In this document: piece after piece, positions 24,000 through 35,782 of the stretch
How the letters are laid out: each line of letters opens with the position of its first letter
Numbering within the stretch: the stretch's first letter is position 1
NCBI GenBank assembly: GCA_963556145.1
Contig: OY744461.1
Location: forward strand, 6,396,891-6,460,890
Origin: Hygrocybe punicea
Taxonomy: Eukaryota > Basidiomycota > Agaricomycetes > Agaricales > Hygrophoraceae
Direction: 5' to 3'
DNA length: 64,000 nt
Notes under the pieces: generated by a model
The model's database searches: none
Seen by the model: only the letters and a program-made list of their open reading frames with translations
Told to the model about the DNA's origin: nothing
Program-made: the position numbers and the translations under genes

Positions 24000-25053
24000 C
24001 CTGGATCTATATGAAGATTGACTGGCTTCATATACATTGGCTTCAACCTTGAGCTTGAGGACTTCAATGACTTTTTCTCTAATTCCTGGGGGGATAGGGA
24101 TGTTCCGATATACCCATGGGGTATGTGGGATTACTGGCATGATATATGGGGAGAAATATGAATCCTTGAGTGTTCCTCTCTCTTTGTCTTCAAATGCAAT
24201 AGATTCTTGATTGAGGAACATCACATGAGCGAATAATTTCTCTTCTTCTGGCCATAAAAATCCTGTATGATTGATATTGAGAAACTCTAAACGTTCCAAT
24301 GAGAGTTTCTGGGTAGGGGTGAATGTTGGAGGGTGTGTTGGCAATTGAGGGAGATTGGCAAGGGGGTCATGGGGAAACTGCCTTGTGACTCTAGCAGTCT
24401 CTGGGAATGTTCCTTGCACTGGATGCACTTTCTGATCAACTCTCTTGTAAACTGATAGCACATTTGGATATCCTTCAACATCATAGTCTTGAGAAGGGAC
24501 AATGAGGATGTCATCCTCACTGTATGGTAAGGTCTCTTCTCTTCCTCCAATGGTATAATAATAATCTGCTTCTTCTTCATCATCATCCTCTGAGTCTGAA
24601 ATTTCTAGAAGAAAAGGCATAGCATCTGCCTCTTCAGAATTTTCATTTTCAGAGTCTGATTTATCTTCTATGTGGATCATGGTGTTCTTGACTGAACGAT
24701 TAGGAGTAGGATTATCTGATTCTTCTTGGTGATGCACAGTGGCATACAGAACAAAGAGTTGTTCTTCATTGACTGCAGTGGCTTGTACAGTACTTGAATC
24801 CTCTGGACTAGTAATGGTACTTTGCAAGGTATTGTCCTGCAAGAAAAAATTTAAAAGAAAGCATAAATAAAACACAACAATTATGGAGATTATGGAGATT
24901 AGGGGTAAGTGTTCAACTATAGTGAGAAAAAGGCATAACAGCAATTCTGTAAAGGAGAAGCAAATTCGGTACATCAATAGAAATAGCAGCATATAAAATA
25001 AAATCATTGGTTCAATTATACAAAACAGACTTGTCAAAATTGGATGCTGTCCT

Positions 25054-27785
25054 TTATTGAGGAGGCCTTTGACGGGGTCTGCTGAAATCTGGTATGTCAA
25101 AGTATCCTTCATCGAAGAGAGCATTGATTGTATCAGAGCGACGAAAGCGCATGTCCAGGACAGCGTTAATTGCATCTGCAAGTAGAAATCTGCGATTGGA
25201 GCGAAATACCATGGAAGCATTTCGAAGAAATTCAATCTCTTCATGAGTGAGAAGAGGATTGGATTCCAGAAAACGAATAGGCTTGTTGTGAGAAGTAGGG
25301 TTGGATGGAGGAGGTAGTTTGTTTTCTCTGTCCAGAAAACGAAACAGATAGCATTGACAATAGAAGTAGAGACGAACTGGATCATTGACAGGTCTCTGGT
25401 CAATGCGAAACTTCCAAGCTTGAGTAGCAAGTCTTGCTCCAATACGACGAATTCCTTCTACAATGGCACCATGAATTGCACTAAGAATTCCCAAATGAAC
25501 ATCCTGAGTAGTGTGGAAGTCTGGCTCAGCTGCAAGGATCTGTGCTGCAGCTAAGTCACGAGGTTGTGGATGATCATGAGGTTGTGAGTGGCCTTGTTCT
25601 GAAGTGGTAATAGCGAATACTTGAATAGGGGTAGATGAAGATTGAAGGGGTACTTCAGCTTCCAATTGACAGAGAAGATTGGTCTCTGGGAAATTAGACC
25701 TAAGAGCAGGGATGGTTTCCAGAGAGATAGGGGATAATAATCTGGGATTATTCTCTTGAGGAATATTGGTCTCCAAGGCATGTAAAGACTTTGCCTTGTC
25801 AAAAGGAATCTGTGTATCTTCATCAGACAATGAGGTGATCTCTGGTCCTTCTGGAGGGGGCCAGGAATCATCTGAAATGTGAATGGATAATGATGGAATG
25901 AATGGCTTGGCCATTGGATTTAATGAGCTAGTTTTGAGGATGTCCACATCAGTTGTGGATACAACTGGGGAAGGTGGGTCACAATGAGAACTTGATCCTG
26001 AATTAGGGCTGATTGTTGGTTTGTCCTTTACTTCTTCCTCCCATCTAAACATATCCAATTCATCTTCTGAGTCTGTCTCCAGGTCCATTGAACAATCTGA
26101 AGAGTCTGAAGAATCCGAATATTCTTCATCTGAAGATCCAAAAATGGATTCAGGACTGATCCAGGTCCTGCTGGGTGGGTGTCCTTGAATTCTATTGTCA
26201 CTGTCTCCAGTCTCCTCCAAATTTGGACAAGGTATGGGTGGCCTAAGAGTTTGAATTTTGGGAATGAGGGGTGTGTCTGAGGAGACACTGTCTTCTTCAG
26301 CTGAGTCTTCCTGATCCATGTACAAGGAAGAGCTGTCATCATTGGTAGAGGAAGATGGGTGTACAAGGTATTCCAGATAATTTACATTGGCTGGATCACT
26401 AGGATCAGCATTGGGGTGGACTTCATAAACAGTAGAAGGGGATTCTTCAAAGGGGTCACAGTCTGGACTAATAGGATTTAATACTGGAGAATACATGGGT
26501 GACACTATGGGTGAAGGGGTGGCATAGGGATTTTGAAAGAAAGATGGGGAAGGAGAAGGAGGGGGTGACTGAAATGGGGAGTGGAGGTCTTGAGGGAACC
26601 AGGGTCTGTTGAGGAGGGGTTTCAGGGGTGGTTCCTGTTCAGGATAGATGAGGCTAGGCGGTGTGGAGGGATTATCGCATGCTGCGGAAATGGGGTAGCG
26701 TGTGATACAGGTATTCGATGTCGCGAGGAAGCGCAAGGGGGTGGGTAGCTCCTGTGCCTCCATATCATTATTAACGAGAGCTGTAGATGGGTCACGATCA
26801 ATACGTACCGATATCACGTGTGATCGCGATTCGGCCATGGTGTAATCGCATAAGTCATTGTTGAAGTCGGGGAGGTCCATGTTGATGGATGGCACTATTT
26901 GTGCGACGAGGTTATGCACGAGGGCAGCTTCGGGGGGTTGCTCGAGGTGGGTACTGGCATACGATGCCGCTCGTTCATGACTGGGGGGATTATTTGAGGG
27001 AGGGCTTAAAAATGGTCCTGTAGCAGATTGAATGGTGAATAAAGCGGCCAATGGGGCCTCAGCGATGGTGATGTTCGCCGCCGGGGCGAATCGTTCGTCA
27101 TCCGAGTCTGATTGATTCATCTTGCGAGGGGGTGGTGAACATTCTCTGAGAGTATTGGTATAGCTACTCATGGCGTCTCCGTCCCACTCCCATCCTTCAA
27201 TGGAATTGTCGCAGTTCCATTCGTCGTCCGCATACTCGCTCTGGTCGTCGCCATCGATACGGTCGTTGATGGCCGGTGTTGATGCGCAAGATGAAAGAGT
27301 GCGCGAAGAGGGACAAGGGGGCAGTGATGACGGTGACATGGCAGATGTGTGGACTGGGAAGAGTGGTGGAAATAATGGATGTGGATCAAACATAGATGAT
27401 AAAGGTGATAGATGTAGCGTAGATTCCAAAGTAGAGTCGTCCGACGTGGAATACGAAGGGGTGGTGATACAGGATAAAATTGAAAAACGAGGTGCCCCAT
27501 CCTTAACGAAGGAGGGGCATCAAACGAATCCATGGCGGCCAGCGTTGTATTTATGAGGACCCCATGTTCGAATGGAGTCCCGAAGCGATCCCGCTTGGGG
27601 GGGAGTCGATATCCGAGAGGTGATGCAAAAATGAAACGGGCTGATTGGGGTCGGTCTTCTATTTGATCGCCGAGCGCGGCAATGATCATCTGGGCCGCAT
27701 TTGGGTTCCACTCAGTGTGGATCCAATCTACAGCACGAGGAAGTGGAATTTCATTGATTAAAAATTGGGGGGGGTTCCTCTGCAT
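25054..27785 (-). pseudogene. Extra retrotransposon ORF between protease and RT
   Basis: An ATG at 27785 starts MQRNPPQFLINEIPLPRAVD with WNPNAAQMIIAALG soon after; this frame runs to near 27470. A second frame then continues for about 800 residues to a stop at 25054. A single frameshift near 27470 would join them. The long part is Ser/Pro/Asp/Glu-rich and looks disordered. The C-terminal 120 residues look folded (RLYFYCQCYLFRFLDRENKL; FRSNRRFLLADAINAVLDMR). I know no function. Similar unassigned proteins occur in fungal gypsy elements. An intron-like stretch (24837-25053) separates it from RT. Confidence 0.55.
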
Positions 27786-27836
27786 GCCAGAGGGTTCTGT
27801 GGTAGTCTCCTCTGGACCTGCACTTTTATCTGCTTG

Positions 27837-30101
27837 TTATCCATTGTTCTCCAAAACTAATTCCACTATATCCTTATAAGAATAATTTCTTTTGGAATTT
27901 GATTCTGGTTCTGAGGACAATGGAGCTTCTTCATGAGCCTGTCCATCAGATATCCTAGGGGGTTTATCAATTTCAGGGTCACTTCTGCAGGGTGTCTCCA
28001 AATCTATAATATCTCCATAAGAGTTAATTAAATCTGGAATGTCTTCCAAGGACATATTAAATTCCAGGTTATCCTCTTCTGGGTTTTGACAATTTCTTTC
28101 TTCACTGGAAGATAATTCTGCTGAATCCAGGGGTTCCGGAATGGGATACCTCCTAAATCTGGGTGGTATGCAATCTGAACTGGTGCTAGAAGTAGCACTA
28201 TTGCATGAAGAATTATTTTCAGATGCAGTAATTGTGAAAATCTGGTCATGTCTTTGAGGAGCAGGATAATGGTCAGCCGTGACCATTATTTCAAACTTGG
28301 CTCCAGAGTCTGAGGCATCTTTAAAAACTAGATATGTTCCTTCAATTCTTTCATCAATAGTGACAAAATTTCCCCTTTGCCAGGGTCTTCCAAGAAGTAA
28401 ATCGAATGGTACAGACTCACCAATGAATAGATCTGCATAAGTAAGAACACCTTCACATGTCAATGGGACATTTGGTACCAGACCTTTGAGGGTTCCTACT
28501 CCTCCATTAGCATCATTCATGGTAAGACTTTTTCCTAAATCAACTGGTCTGCGTATTCTTGCTGTCCAAATTTCTTTGTTGACAACATTGAGCTGGGATC
28601 CTGTGTCAATAATGGCAGTGATAGGATAATTATCACATTCCATTCTGAGCTTGATTAATATTCTGTGTTGTCTTGGGGCATATGTGCTTGCAACTACAGA
28701 GACCTTGGGATTCTTTCTCTTCAGCATCTCTGTAAGCTGATCTGATAAATCTCTGGATGAAGCTAGAACTTCCCTAACTTGAAGAGTAACTGGGGTATCA
28801 AGGATCTGGTTGATAACCTGGGTATCTCCCATGTTAGATGATAGTTCTGACTGCCTGAGTGGTAACTTGGGACGTGGAATTGACTTGTCAGGAGTTGCTT
28901 TAGAAGTGTGAGACTTGTTTGTAATGTCCTGCATTTCAATGTCTCCATTGGCAACTGGGGGTTGTACAGTCCTAGGTACTCTGATATCAAATGGAATAGG
29001 TTGCATTTGGCGAATTTCTTCAATGCAAGTAGGTGGATTTCCTTTAGAAATGTTTGCTGGTGCAGGAACATTTTCCTGATTGAGATTCTGCTTTGAAGCA
29101 GGTTTGGCAGTAGTGCCTGTAGATCTTGGTTTAAGGTTTTCTTTGTCCTTGTTCCTTTGTCTAGCAGGTGGGTAAACTCCATCAAATGCTTCTTTTCTGG
29201 CAGAGGTAATCTTGTGCTGGCCTCTGTCAGCAGCCATAATCTGAACATGTTCTATACCATTGTGTCCAACATAAGTGGCAGGTGTATAGAATGCATCCAT
29301 ATCTTCTTCAGCATCTGACTGATAGTAGTCAGAGAATGGGTCTTGAAGAGCATAGAAGTTGGTCTGTAATGCTTCTGAAACGTTCCGTTCTAGAGCACGA
29401 ATTATTGTTTCACCCATGCGGCAGCGTATGTTGGATCCATTACTCTTGACTAGTTTCCCAAGGGGATCTCTAATGAGAGTTCCTGACTGAATAAGTTCAT
29501 TTATCTTGGGGCATATCTGGAGTCCATGTCCTTTTATACCACAACCGAAACAGGTGATGGGTTCACGTGCTCCAATATCTGCAGTGAATGGTGTTTTGCT
29601 AGGTATTTGATTCTGAAGGATTCCAGGAGGCTTTGGAAGGGTTCTTGGTTGGTGTAGGAGGGGTGCTTTGACACAATGGGCAACATCTGGGTCTAGCTTA
29701 ATTGCCTTATAATAAGCTAGTCCATAACGCTGATCATCCAGTGATAGGTTTTCCATTTGTTTGATTAGGGCTTCAACCTCATCTTGTACAGATTTGGTCT
29801 TCTTCTCTGGTCCTTTCTTGAAGGTATCCTTCCTATCAACATCCTTCTTGGTAGCTTTCTTGGGGGTTTCATCTTCAGAATCCACTTTATACCTGTGACT
29901 CTTCTTCTTCTTTTCCAACTTCTTCTTCTTGTATATTCCATTATAATCAGAATCACTTTCATCATCTGATGATTCATCACTGGAAGAATCTGAATCATCA
30001 TCCCTGTCTCTATCAGGAATTTCATCATCAGAATCTGCCAGATTAATGTCAAATCGATTACGTTCAAATAGGATCTTTGCAACCTTGATGACTTTGTCCA
30101 T
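27837..30101 (-). CDS. Gypsy gag C-terminal part with zinc knuckle and aspartic protease
   Basis: A 754-codon frame. An acidic, Lys-rich linker is followed by one CCHC knuckle CFGCGIKGHGLQIC (C-x2-C-x4-H-x4-C), which binds RNA in packaging. A disordered stretch follows, then a retropepsin-type site AIIDTGSQLNVVN with LLLGRPWQRG downstream, as expected for the protease flap and C-terminal lobe. Protease residues look intact. It is the continuation of the gag frame at 30240-30644, separated by a TGA, so it was originally one longer polyprotein. Confidence 0.8.
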   Translation of the reverse strand: MDKVIKVAKILFERNRFDINLADSDDEIPDRDRDDDSDSSSDESSDDESDSDYNGIYKKKKLEKKKKSHRYKVDSEDETPKKATKKDVDRKDTFKKGPEKKTKSVQDEVEALIKQMENLSLDDQRYGLAYYKAIKLDPDVAHCVKAPLLHQPRTLPKPPGILQNQIPSKTPFTADIGAREPITCFGCGIKGHGLQICPKINELIQSGTLIRDPLGKLVKSNGSNIRCRMGETIIRALERNVSEALQTNFYALQDPFSDYYQSDAEEDMDAFYTPATYVGHNGIEHVQIMAADRGQHKITSARKEAFDGVYPPARQRNKDKENLKPRSTGTTAKPASKQNLNQENVPAPANISKGNPPTCIEEIRQMQPIPFDIRVPRTVQPPVANGDIEMQDITNKSHTSKATPDKSIPRPKLPLRQSELSSNMGDTQVINQILDTPVTLQVREVLASSRDLSDQLTEMLKRKNPKVSVVASTYAPRQHRILIKLRMECDNYPITAIIDTGSQLNVVNKEIWTARIRRPVDLGKSLTMNDANGGVGTLKGLVPNVPLTCEGVLTYADLFIGESVPFDLLLGRPWQRGNFVTIDERIEGTYLVFKDASDSGAKFEIMVTADHYPAPQRHDQIFTITASENNSSCNSATSSTSSDCIPPRFRRYPIPEPLDSAELSSSEERNCQNPEEDNLEFNMSLEDIPDLINSYGDIIDLETPCRSDPEIDKPPRISDGQAHEEAPLSSEPESNSKRNYSYKDIVELVLENNG

Positions 30102-30644
30102 TGGGAATGGCTTGGTTACATCTAGAGGAGTTGAGCCAGAGCTAAGTCTAAGCTCAATGCGATGACGTAAATGCTTGTTAATTCCAGACCAAAAGTATGC
30201 AGCTTTTTCATCTGTAGAAATCTTCTTCTTGGCTTCAAGTCATCCTGCAATGGTAACAAATTTACGTTCATAGCGTTTCCATCTGGTAAGTGTCTTGATC
30301 TCCTTTTGTTTCCAAAGGCGTGTCAGAGTTGAGAGATCTCTGAGGATGTAACGTGTTTCTTTGTAAGCAGCATCATAGTACTTCAAGAAGTCTGCTTCTA
30401 ATTTGGTCCAGTCAGATTTCATGAAGCTATCCAGAGCTTCAATCAATTTGACTACCTTGCGAGAGCAATAGTCCACAATGCGATCACATTTCTCAGCATC
30501 TGTAAGACCATATGCTTTGCTGACTTGGTTGTAGTGCCTGAGGAAGCGTTTGATGTCTTCATGGCTTCCTGTGAACTTGGATGGTGCTCCCTTCTGGCCT
30601 AGAAGGGGCATCATATCTGGGGTAAGAGTAGATGTAATAGCCAT
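30102..30644 (-). pseudogene. Gypsy gag N-terminal (capsid) part, nonsense codon
   Basis: Starts MAITSTLTPDMMPLLGQKGAP and contains the capsid-like segment FTGSHEDIKRFLRHYNQVSK and LEADFLKYYDAAYKE, typical of retrotransposon gag. The frame meets TGA at 30240-30242 and then continues in the same frame (LEAKKKISTDEKAAYFWSGI) into the long frame that starts at 30101. The nonsense codon is where Trp is common in related gags. Confidence 0.8.
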
Positions 30645-30719
30645 TGGGAAAGACTATTGACTGTAGAGTTGATAATGGATATGAGTGGGAATATGAAAGA
30701 GTTAATGATGAACCTTGAC

Positions 30720-30741
30720 CCTCGCGGTGGGCTCCAATTTC
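30720..30741 (-). other. Probable tRNA primer-binding site
   Basis: Five bases inside the LTR edge, the minus strand reads TTGGAGCCCACCGCGAGG. Its complement ends in GCTCCA, like the 3' end of a tRNA with CCA. This supports the LTR boundary at 30742. Confidence 0.55.
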
Positions 30742-32485
30742 TGTTTTGCGTGGGAAGTGTTTGAACAAATCCACACCAAGGGTTTCCGGAGTGCGTCGTT
30801 GATCGGGAAATTACCTTGTTGTCCTTTGGGAATCAAGGATTTAGCTCTTTAATAACTCTGGGATATTCCTGTTGGGTGGTTGGGTTGTGGTGTGAATCCT
30901 ATCAAAGGTCAGCTTTGAGGGATACAACAAATACTTAACAATAATATAAGTCAGATGTATGACTTATAGAGGATGAGTGAACAGTGAGGTCTTCCCTACT
31001 GAAGGTAAAGACTTTGAGTGACAAGAGGTATGCAAGAGTATAAGTGGATAATAACTCAAGCAAGTATGAACAGTGTAAGATGAACGAGTGTACAACAGTC
31101 AAGTATACAAGTAGCAAGTATACAATGAGCAGAGGTACAACAGAGATGAGCGATAGATTATGGACGATGGGTGGTAGACGATGGGTGATGGGCGATGTAA
31201 CAGTAGATGTCAGACAAAAGGGAGGTGTGACAAAATACCATGTACAGAATGAATGAACTGAACAATAGGCAAGTAGAATTGATAATCAAGATATTGGACT
31301 TTATTCCGAAGCTTCAAATGCACATTGGCTACTAGTGCAGAATAAAGTACTGGGATATCTTTGGTGATGACCAATAGAACTTGAAAGAAAAATGAATGTG
31401 ACTGTACTATGTGACAGTACACAAAGAATATGTATCAAACAAGTAATAAGGGAGTATCAATATATCTGAGATTGATATCCTTAAACAAATGAATGATGAC
31501 CTGAACTGCAATTGGTATTTGAGTACTAGCTACTACCAAGGTAGGTAATACAAACAAACACAGATGGGTGAATCAGAATCTGGGAGAGGGACTGTCCTGT
31601 GACTGGGCCTGTCAGATTAGGTGACTGAGCCCTCTCCAGCAGAAACTGGGCTCTATATATACCTATTCTACAGCAGGAGTCATACTGAGTCATAGAATGG
31701 TATATGAAATGGAGAGCATAGGATATGACTCATAGGGAGTCATATAGAGGAGAGGCATAGGTTTATGACTCATAAGGAGTCATAATGATGAAAGGCATGG
31801 GGGGTTATGAATATGTCATAAGGGTCATAATTTGTCATGGATAGACCAATGAGTTACATTTGATGGGAGTGAGTCATGTTGCTGGTCTAATCTTGGGTGT
31901 GTGAATCAAAGGCAAGGGCTGTGCCAGGCTATGCTTCTAGAATCATCTTCCTGAGGCTGTGCTTCTTGATCAATTGATGCCATGCCATGTGTGTATCCTT
32001 ATCAGTTAAGAAAAAGATAAGATCAGGGCTGGGCTGTATTTGATCAATTGATATGAAATGTGATGTGCTTCTTGATCAGGGAATGATGGGTGGCATGTGT
32101 TATCTCTATGATTGGAGATAAGGATGTGGCTGTGCTTCTTGTGCTTCTTTGGCCTTTGATAAGATGTTTTGGGGGCCTTATCAGTTAAGATAAGGCTATT
32201 CCTTCATTTCCTCTGCATAGATAAGGGTTTTCTTGTATGTCCCTTCTGTAGATAAGGGTTTCCTTGCATGTCCCTTGTTTAGATAAGGGTTTCATGTATG
32301 TCCTATGTGCAGATAAGGATTTCCTGTGTGTCCTATATGCAGATAAGGGTATTTCTTTCTACTCCATATGCAGATGGGGGCATTCCAGTATGAATGGTCC
32401 TTGTAATGTGATGTGTGCTGTAGGGATGGTGACTAGTGACAGCATATTACTATGTTTTGATCCGAATCCTGTTTGGATCATGACA
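30742..32485 (-). repeat. Gypsy LTR (1,744 bp)
   Basis: Bounded by TGTTTTGCG at 30742 and ATGACA at 32485 (TG...CA), adjacent to the primer site. It carries repeated words such as GACTCATAAGGAGTCATA (31740-31800) and AGATAAGGGTTTCC-like repeats (32220-32350). No gene. The partner LTR is lost, so a target duplication cannot be tested. Confidence 0.65.
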
Positions 32486-32639
32486 GCACTCCCATTTCCG
32501 GGGCTCAAGACTCATCCCAGGCCCCCTGCATACCGGTCCGTAATGGGCCAGAGTGCCCAAAGACCACCACCCCCTTCACCTCGTGTCCACCAGCATTGCG
32601 TCAATTGATGCACATCCATTGTTGCGAGGTCAAATGGTG

Positions 32640-32820
32640 ACGTGGGCAGGGCGATAAGTGGGTGAGACCCACGGGTTACCCACGTGATCCTAGGATCAGA
32701 AATCAGCGACCCGTTGAAAACCCATACCCCCAGGGCCAGTATGGGTTTTCAACGGGTACAGGTACAGGTACCCCTGGAATTACCAAGGGGTACCCGTGCC
32801 ATTCACTATCCTGATATAAT
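32640..32820. repeat. hAT-like MITE relic with inner hairpin
   Basis: CCGTTGAAAACCCATAC and GTATGGGTTTTCAACGG form an inverted repeat around CCCCAGGGCCA, followed by GTACAGGTACAGGTACCCCTGG and GGGTACCCGTGCCATTCACTA. GGGTACC/ACCCGT words of this kind are typical of subterminal parts of hAT MITEs in this window. The outer ends are not defined. Confidence 0.5.
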
Positions 32821-33133
32821 GGCTTTGTGATGAGGTGACTTTCTGTAGTTGATGGTCTCATTTAATATGGATTCCAAGCAGTAACGTTGGCTTTCCAATG
32901 ACCATTACCGTGTACTTTTCTTCAGTAGGCAGCTGGGTGGGTCAACCTGGTGGAGTGGGTACGAGGGTGCTCACAGAATCAAACAGGGAATCGGTCAGAA
33001 TGGGATAGGATATCGTAAGATAGACTAAGACTAAGACAGGAAATGGCTACCTAAGGGAACCCAACCGTGGGACCTGGGTCACGTGACAGCCCAGGCACCA
33101 CTACTACACCAGTGTCAGCTCTGCCATGAAGTA

Positions 33134-34040
33134 GGTTAACCTGGGGCAGCTATTCCAGGATGGTTGGGTTGACCCAGGCCCAGCTGTTCATGCAATGCCA
33201 GCTGTTGCTGCAGAACTGGGTTGACCTGGGCCCACGAGTTTCCGCAGGGTAGGGTTATAGGGGTCCAGCTATTGTTGCAGCACTGAGTTGACCAGGGTCC
33301 AGCTATTGATGCAGCACTGGGTTGACCTGGGTCCAGATGTTGCTGTATCACTGGGTTTACCAGGATCCAGCATTTGCTGCAGGGTCAGGTTGACCCGGAT
33401 CCAGACATTGCTACAGCACTGGGTTGACCCTGGTCCAGCATTTGCTGCAGCACTGGGTTGACCCAGGTCCAGATGTTGCTGTATCACTGGGTTTACCAGG
33501 ATCCAGCATTTGCTGCAGGGTCAGGTTGACCTGGATCCAGATATTGCTGTAGCACTGGGTTGTCCCCAGTCCAGCACTTGCTACAGCACTGGGTTGACCC
33601 AGGTCCAGATATTGCTGTACCACTGGGTTGTCCCCACTTCAGCTCTTGCTGCAGCACTGGGTTGACATGGGTCCAGATGTTGCTGTAGCACTGGGTTGAC
33701 CTCAGTCCAGCAATTTCTGTGGCATCAGGTCAACCCTGGACCAGCTCTTGCTGCAGGCTTGGGTTCACTGGGGCCCAGCTATAGCTGCACCACTTGGTTG
33801 ACCTGGGTCCAGCACTTCCTTTAGGGTAGGTTGATTGCAGTTCAGCTCATCCTGTAACATTGCATTGATTCCAGACCCACTCATGTAGCAGGATTGGGTT
33901 CAGGAGGGTCCAGCTATTGCTCCAGCATTGGGTTGACATGGCCCTGCCCTTGCTGGAGAATTGGGTTGACCCTGGCCCAGCTCTCAATGCAGGATTGGGT
34001 TAACCAGGGTCTACTGCTTGCTGCAATGTGGGCCCATGTC
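33134..34040. repeat. 34-bp minisatellite, about 26 copies
   Basis: Imperfect tandem units of about 34 bp built on GCAGCACTGGGTTGACCTGG and GTCCAGATGTTGCT. They alternate between two subtypes (AGATGTTGCTGTA and AGCATTTGCTGCA) in a higher-order pattern in 33300-33560. Minus-strand open frames here are repeat products. Confidence 0.85.
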
Positions 34041-34495
34041 AGTCCACCGGATTGAGCCACATCCCACTTTGTCTGCATGTATTGCATGTTGACAACATTG
34101 ACAGAGCTCACAACAGCTCAAGCCAATATTTATTCCGAAACTGCCATATATATAAAGCAATCAAACTGTTTCACTCTGTACTTCAAGTAAATATACCATG
34201 TAATATAATTTGAATGCAATTATTAAAAGCACAGGGAATAGCAAAATTACATAATTATTATTTTGACAATGCACAATATCTTACTTTTACTATCAGCTAT
34301 CAGCCATTACAGGAGCTACTTATCCCCAATGACAATCTTTGGCAAAATCAGAAATTACCCCCTTGGAATATTGTGCTTTTCTATTTCATATTGCTCAATT
34401 CTCTATTGGAATCAATATATATAACCTCACTATTACTTAAAGTAGACACATAAATTTAATGATTATTAAAATACATAATTAAATAGTAAAGGGCA
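34041..34495. other. AT-rich spacer, nothing recognised
   Basis: No frame, repeat or motif that I can support. Confidence 0.4.
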
Positions 34496-34499
34496 GGAG

Positions 34500-35080
34500 G
34501 CAGGTGAGAGGAAGATGTGGTGGGTGTGGAGTGGGAGGAAGGGTGTGGGTGTGGGAGGAAGGTGGGTGTGGGAGGAAGGTGGGTGTGGGGGTGGAGGAAG
34601 GTGGGTGTGGGAGAAGGGAGTGGGAGTGGGAGAAGTGGGAATATGGGAAGGCAGCAGGGAAGGGCAGCAGGGAGAGGGGGAGAGGGAGAGGGAGGTGGAG
34701 AGGGAGGAGAGTGGGATGTACATACCTGTTGCATTCCCCTTGTCCTCATCATCTTCGTCTACGTCTCTGCCATCCTTGTCCCCATCATTCCTGTCCCCGT
34801 CCCCATCGTCCCCATCCCCACATTCCCGTTCCCGTTCCCATCGTTTCCCTCATTGTTGTCATTGTCCTCATTGTTGTCATCATCCCCCGTAGTCCTCGTC
34901 GTCTGCTGGATCATTGTCGTCATTGGCATTGTCTCCATCGTCCTGTTGTCCCCTCGCTGGCCATCTCCATCCCCATCGTCTTCCCCTGGCTGGCTGTATG
35001 TGCCCTCATCATGTTTGTCCTCGCCGTTGCCTGCCATCCATTATTTTGGCCTTTCAGGTGGGCGTTGAGGTGATGTGATG
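34500..35080. repeat. Low-complexity GGTGTGGGAGGAAG and TCATCGTCC-type repeats
   Basis: 34510-34720 is a purine-rich minisatellite (GGTGTGGGAGGAAGGTGG). 34740-34990 is rich in CATCCCC/GTTGTCATTGTCCTCATT words. Several overlapping frames are open because of the bias, so none is called as a gene. The following 35080-35720 includes CT-rich runs (35515-35585) and no gene. Confidence 0.7.
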
Positions 35081-35782
35081 CGGGCATGCGTGCGTTCCAT
35101 TCCCAGCGTGGCAGTGAGAAAGTTCTACATAAAAACAACAATATTAGTTAGCATAGTAATAGATCAGAAATCTACTTACCTTCTATGACAACCTGCACAC
35201 CAAAAACGGACCACCAAAGTTGCGATAGCGATGACAATGATGGAAAGGAGAGCTGGGAGGGAGGTGCACCAGGTGTGTGTAGTTCACCCACACCCTTCTG
35301 TGAGCTTTCTTGTTAATTATTATATACTGACTACCCCATTGCCATTGCCCCCATCCCCACATAGGTGAGTGCCAAGGACAGGGATGACAAGATGGCAATG
35401 ACAATGACAGGAACAGATCTGAGGGTGACAATGAGGACAGAGATGACAATGACAGGACTCCAATCACAGGGCTGATACCTCTCCTCTCCTGTTCCCCCTG
35501 TTCCTCCCTCACACCATATTGTCTCTCTCTCCCTCCTCCTTCTCCCTTCTCTCTTCTCCCTTCTTCCTCTTTCTCCCCCCTCTGTCTGTAGTCATTAATG
35601 GGTTGATAATAAATAATAAATAATGTGATAATTTACATTTTATCAAATGATGACATTTTAAAAATAAATATTTTAAAGTCAAATGATGCAGGTAAAAATA
35701 ATAACTGGTGAAATACTGCACCAATTCACATAGTATCAGAGGGAAAGTTTGTCTACCTTCAGAGAGCTATCTTTCTCTGTAG

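Larger units (their letters stand above)
19440..24836 (-). pseudogene. Gypsy pol: RT, RNase H and integrase, interrupted
   Basis: After an acceptor-like TTGCAG at 24837 the frame runs through an acidic linker to RT. RT includes WFCVLKKDGKLRIVHDLQPLN, LPTGFTNSPAEFQRCM and the catalytic box IFIDDCSIKG (FIDD instead of YVDD, normal for this fungal lineage). RNase H shows LSVDSSAIAAGFILSQ and ELYGLYRALHHWR. Integrase shows DVMSMPPSGGFNFIVAARDD, HVVTDNGSEVKGA and ITPYNKHANGVVERGHF. Damage: the MITE at 22984-23999 splits RT between YRSR and WFCV; a frameshift lies near 22480; TGA at 21361-21363 precedes LHFYWP; the hairpin element splits KGA from FEILLHR; TGA at 19519-19521 falls where Trp is usual. 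Confidence 0.9.
19440..32485 (-). mobile_element. Ty3/gypsy retrotransposon, minus strand, 3' end lost
   Basis: Reading right to left: LTR (30742-32485), primer site, gag with zinc knuckle, aspartic protease, an extra long ORF, RT, RNase H and integrase. The integrase frame fades into the 44-bp minisatellite at about 19440, so the C-terminus and the 3' LTR are missing. Two later insertions interrupt pol: a hAT MITE (22984-23999) and the hairpin-ended element (19675-21016). Several TGA codons and a frameshift show the copy is dead. Confidence 0.9.

Noticed and set aside
23060..24067. A 335-codon minus-strand frame in the gypsy RT region
   Set aside because: It lies almost wholly inside the MITE and joins unrelated RT sequence; chance frame.
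23997..25442. A single 481-codon frame ending in RT as the start of pol
   Set aside because: Its first 200 residues overlap the preceding retrotransposon ORF and an intron-like AT-rich stretch; real pol coding seems to begin after the acceptor at 24837.
18931..34040. CRISPR-like regularly spaced repeats
   Set aside because: The arrays have no unique spacers, units vary along their whole length, and the genome is eukaryotic.
34456..35141. Long Gly/Val, Ser/Pro and Asp/Thr-rich frames
   Set aside because: Low-complexity GGTGTGGGAGG and CATCCCC repeats keep many frames open; none has protein-like features.
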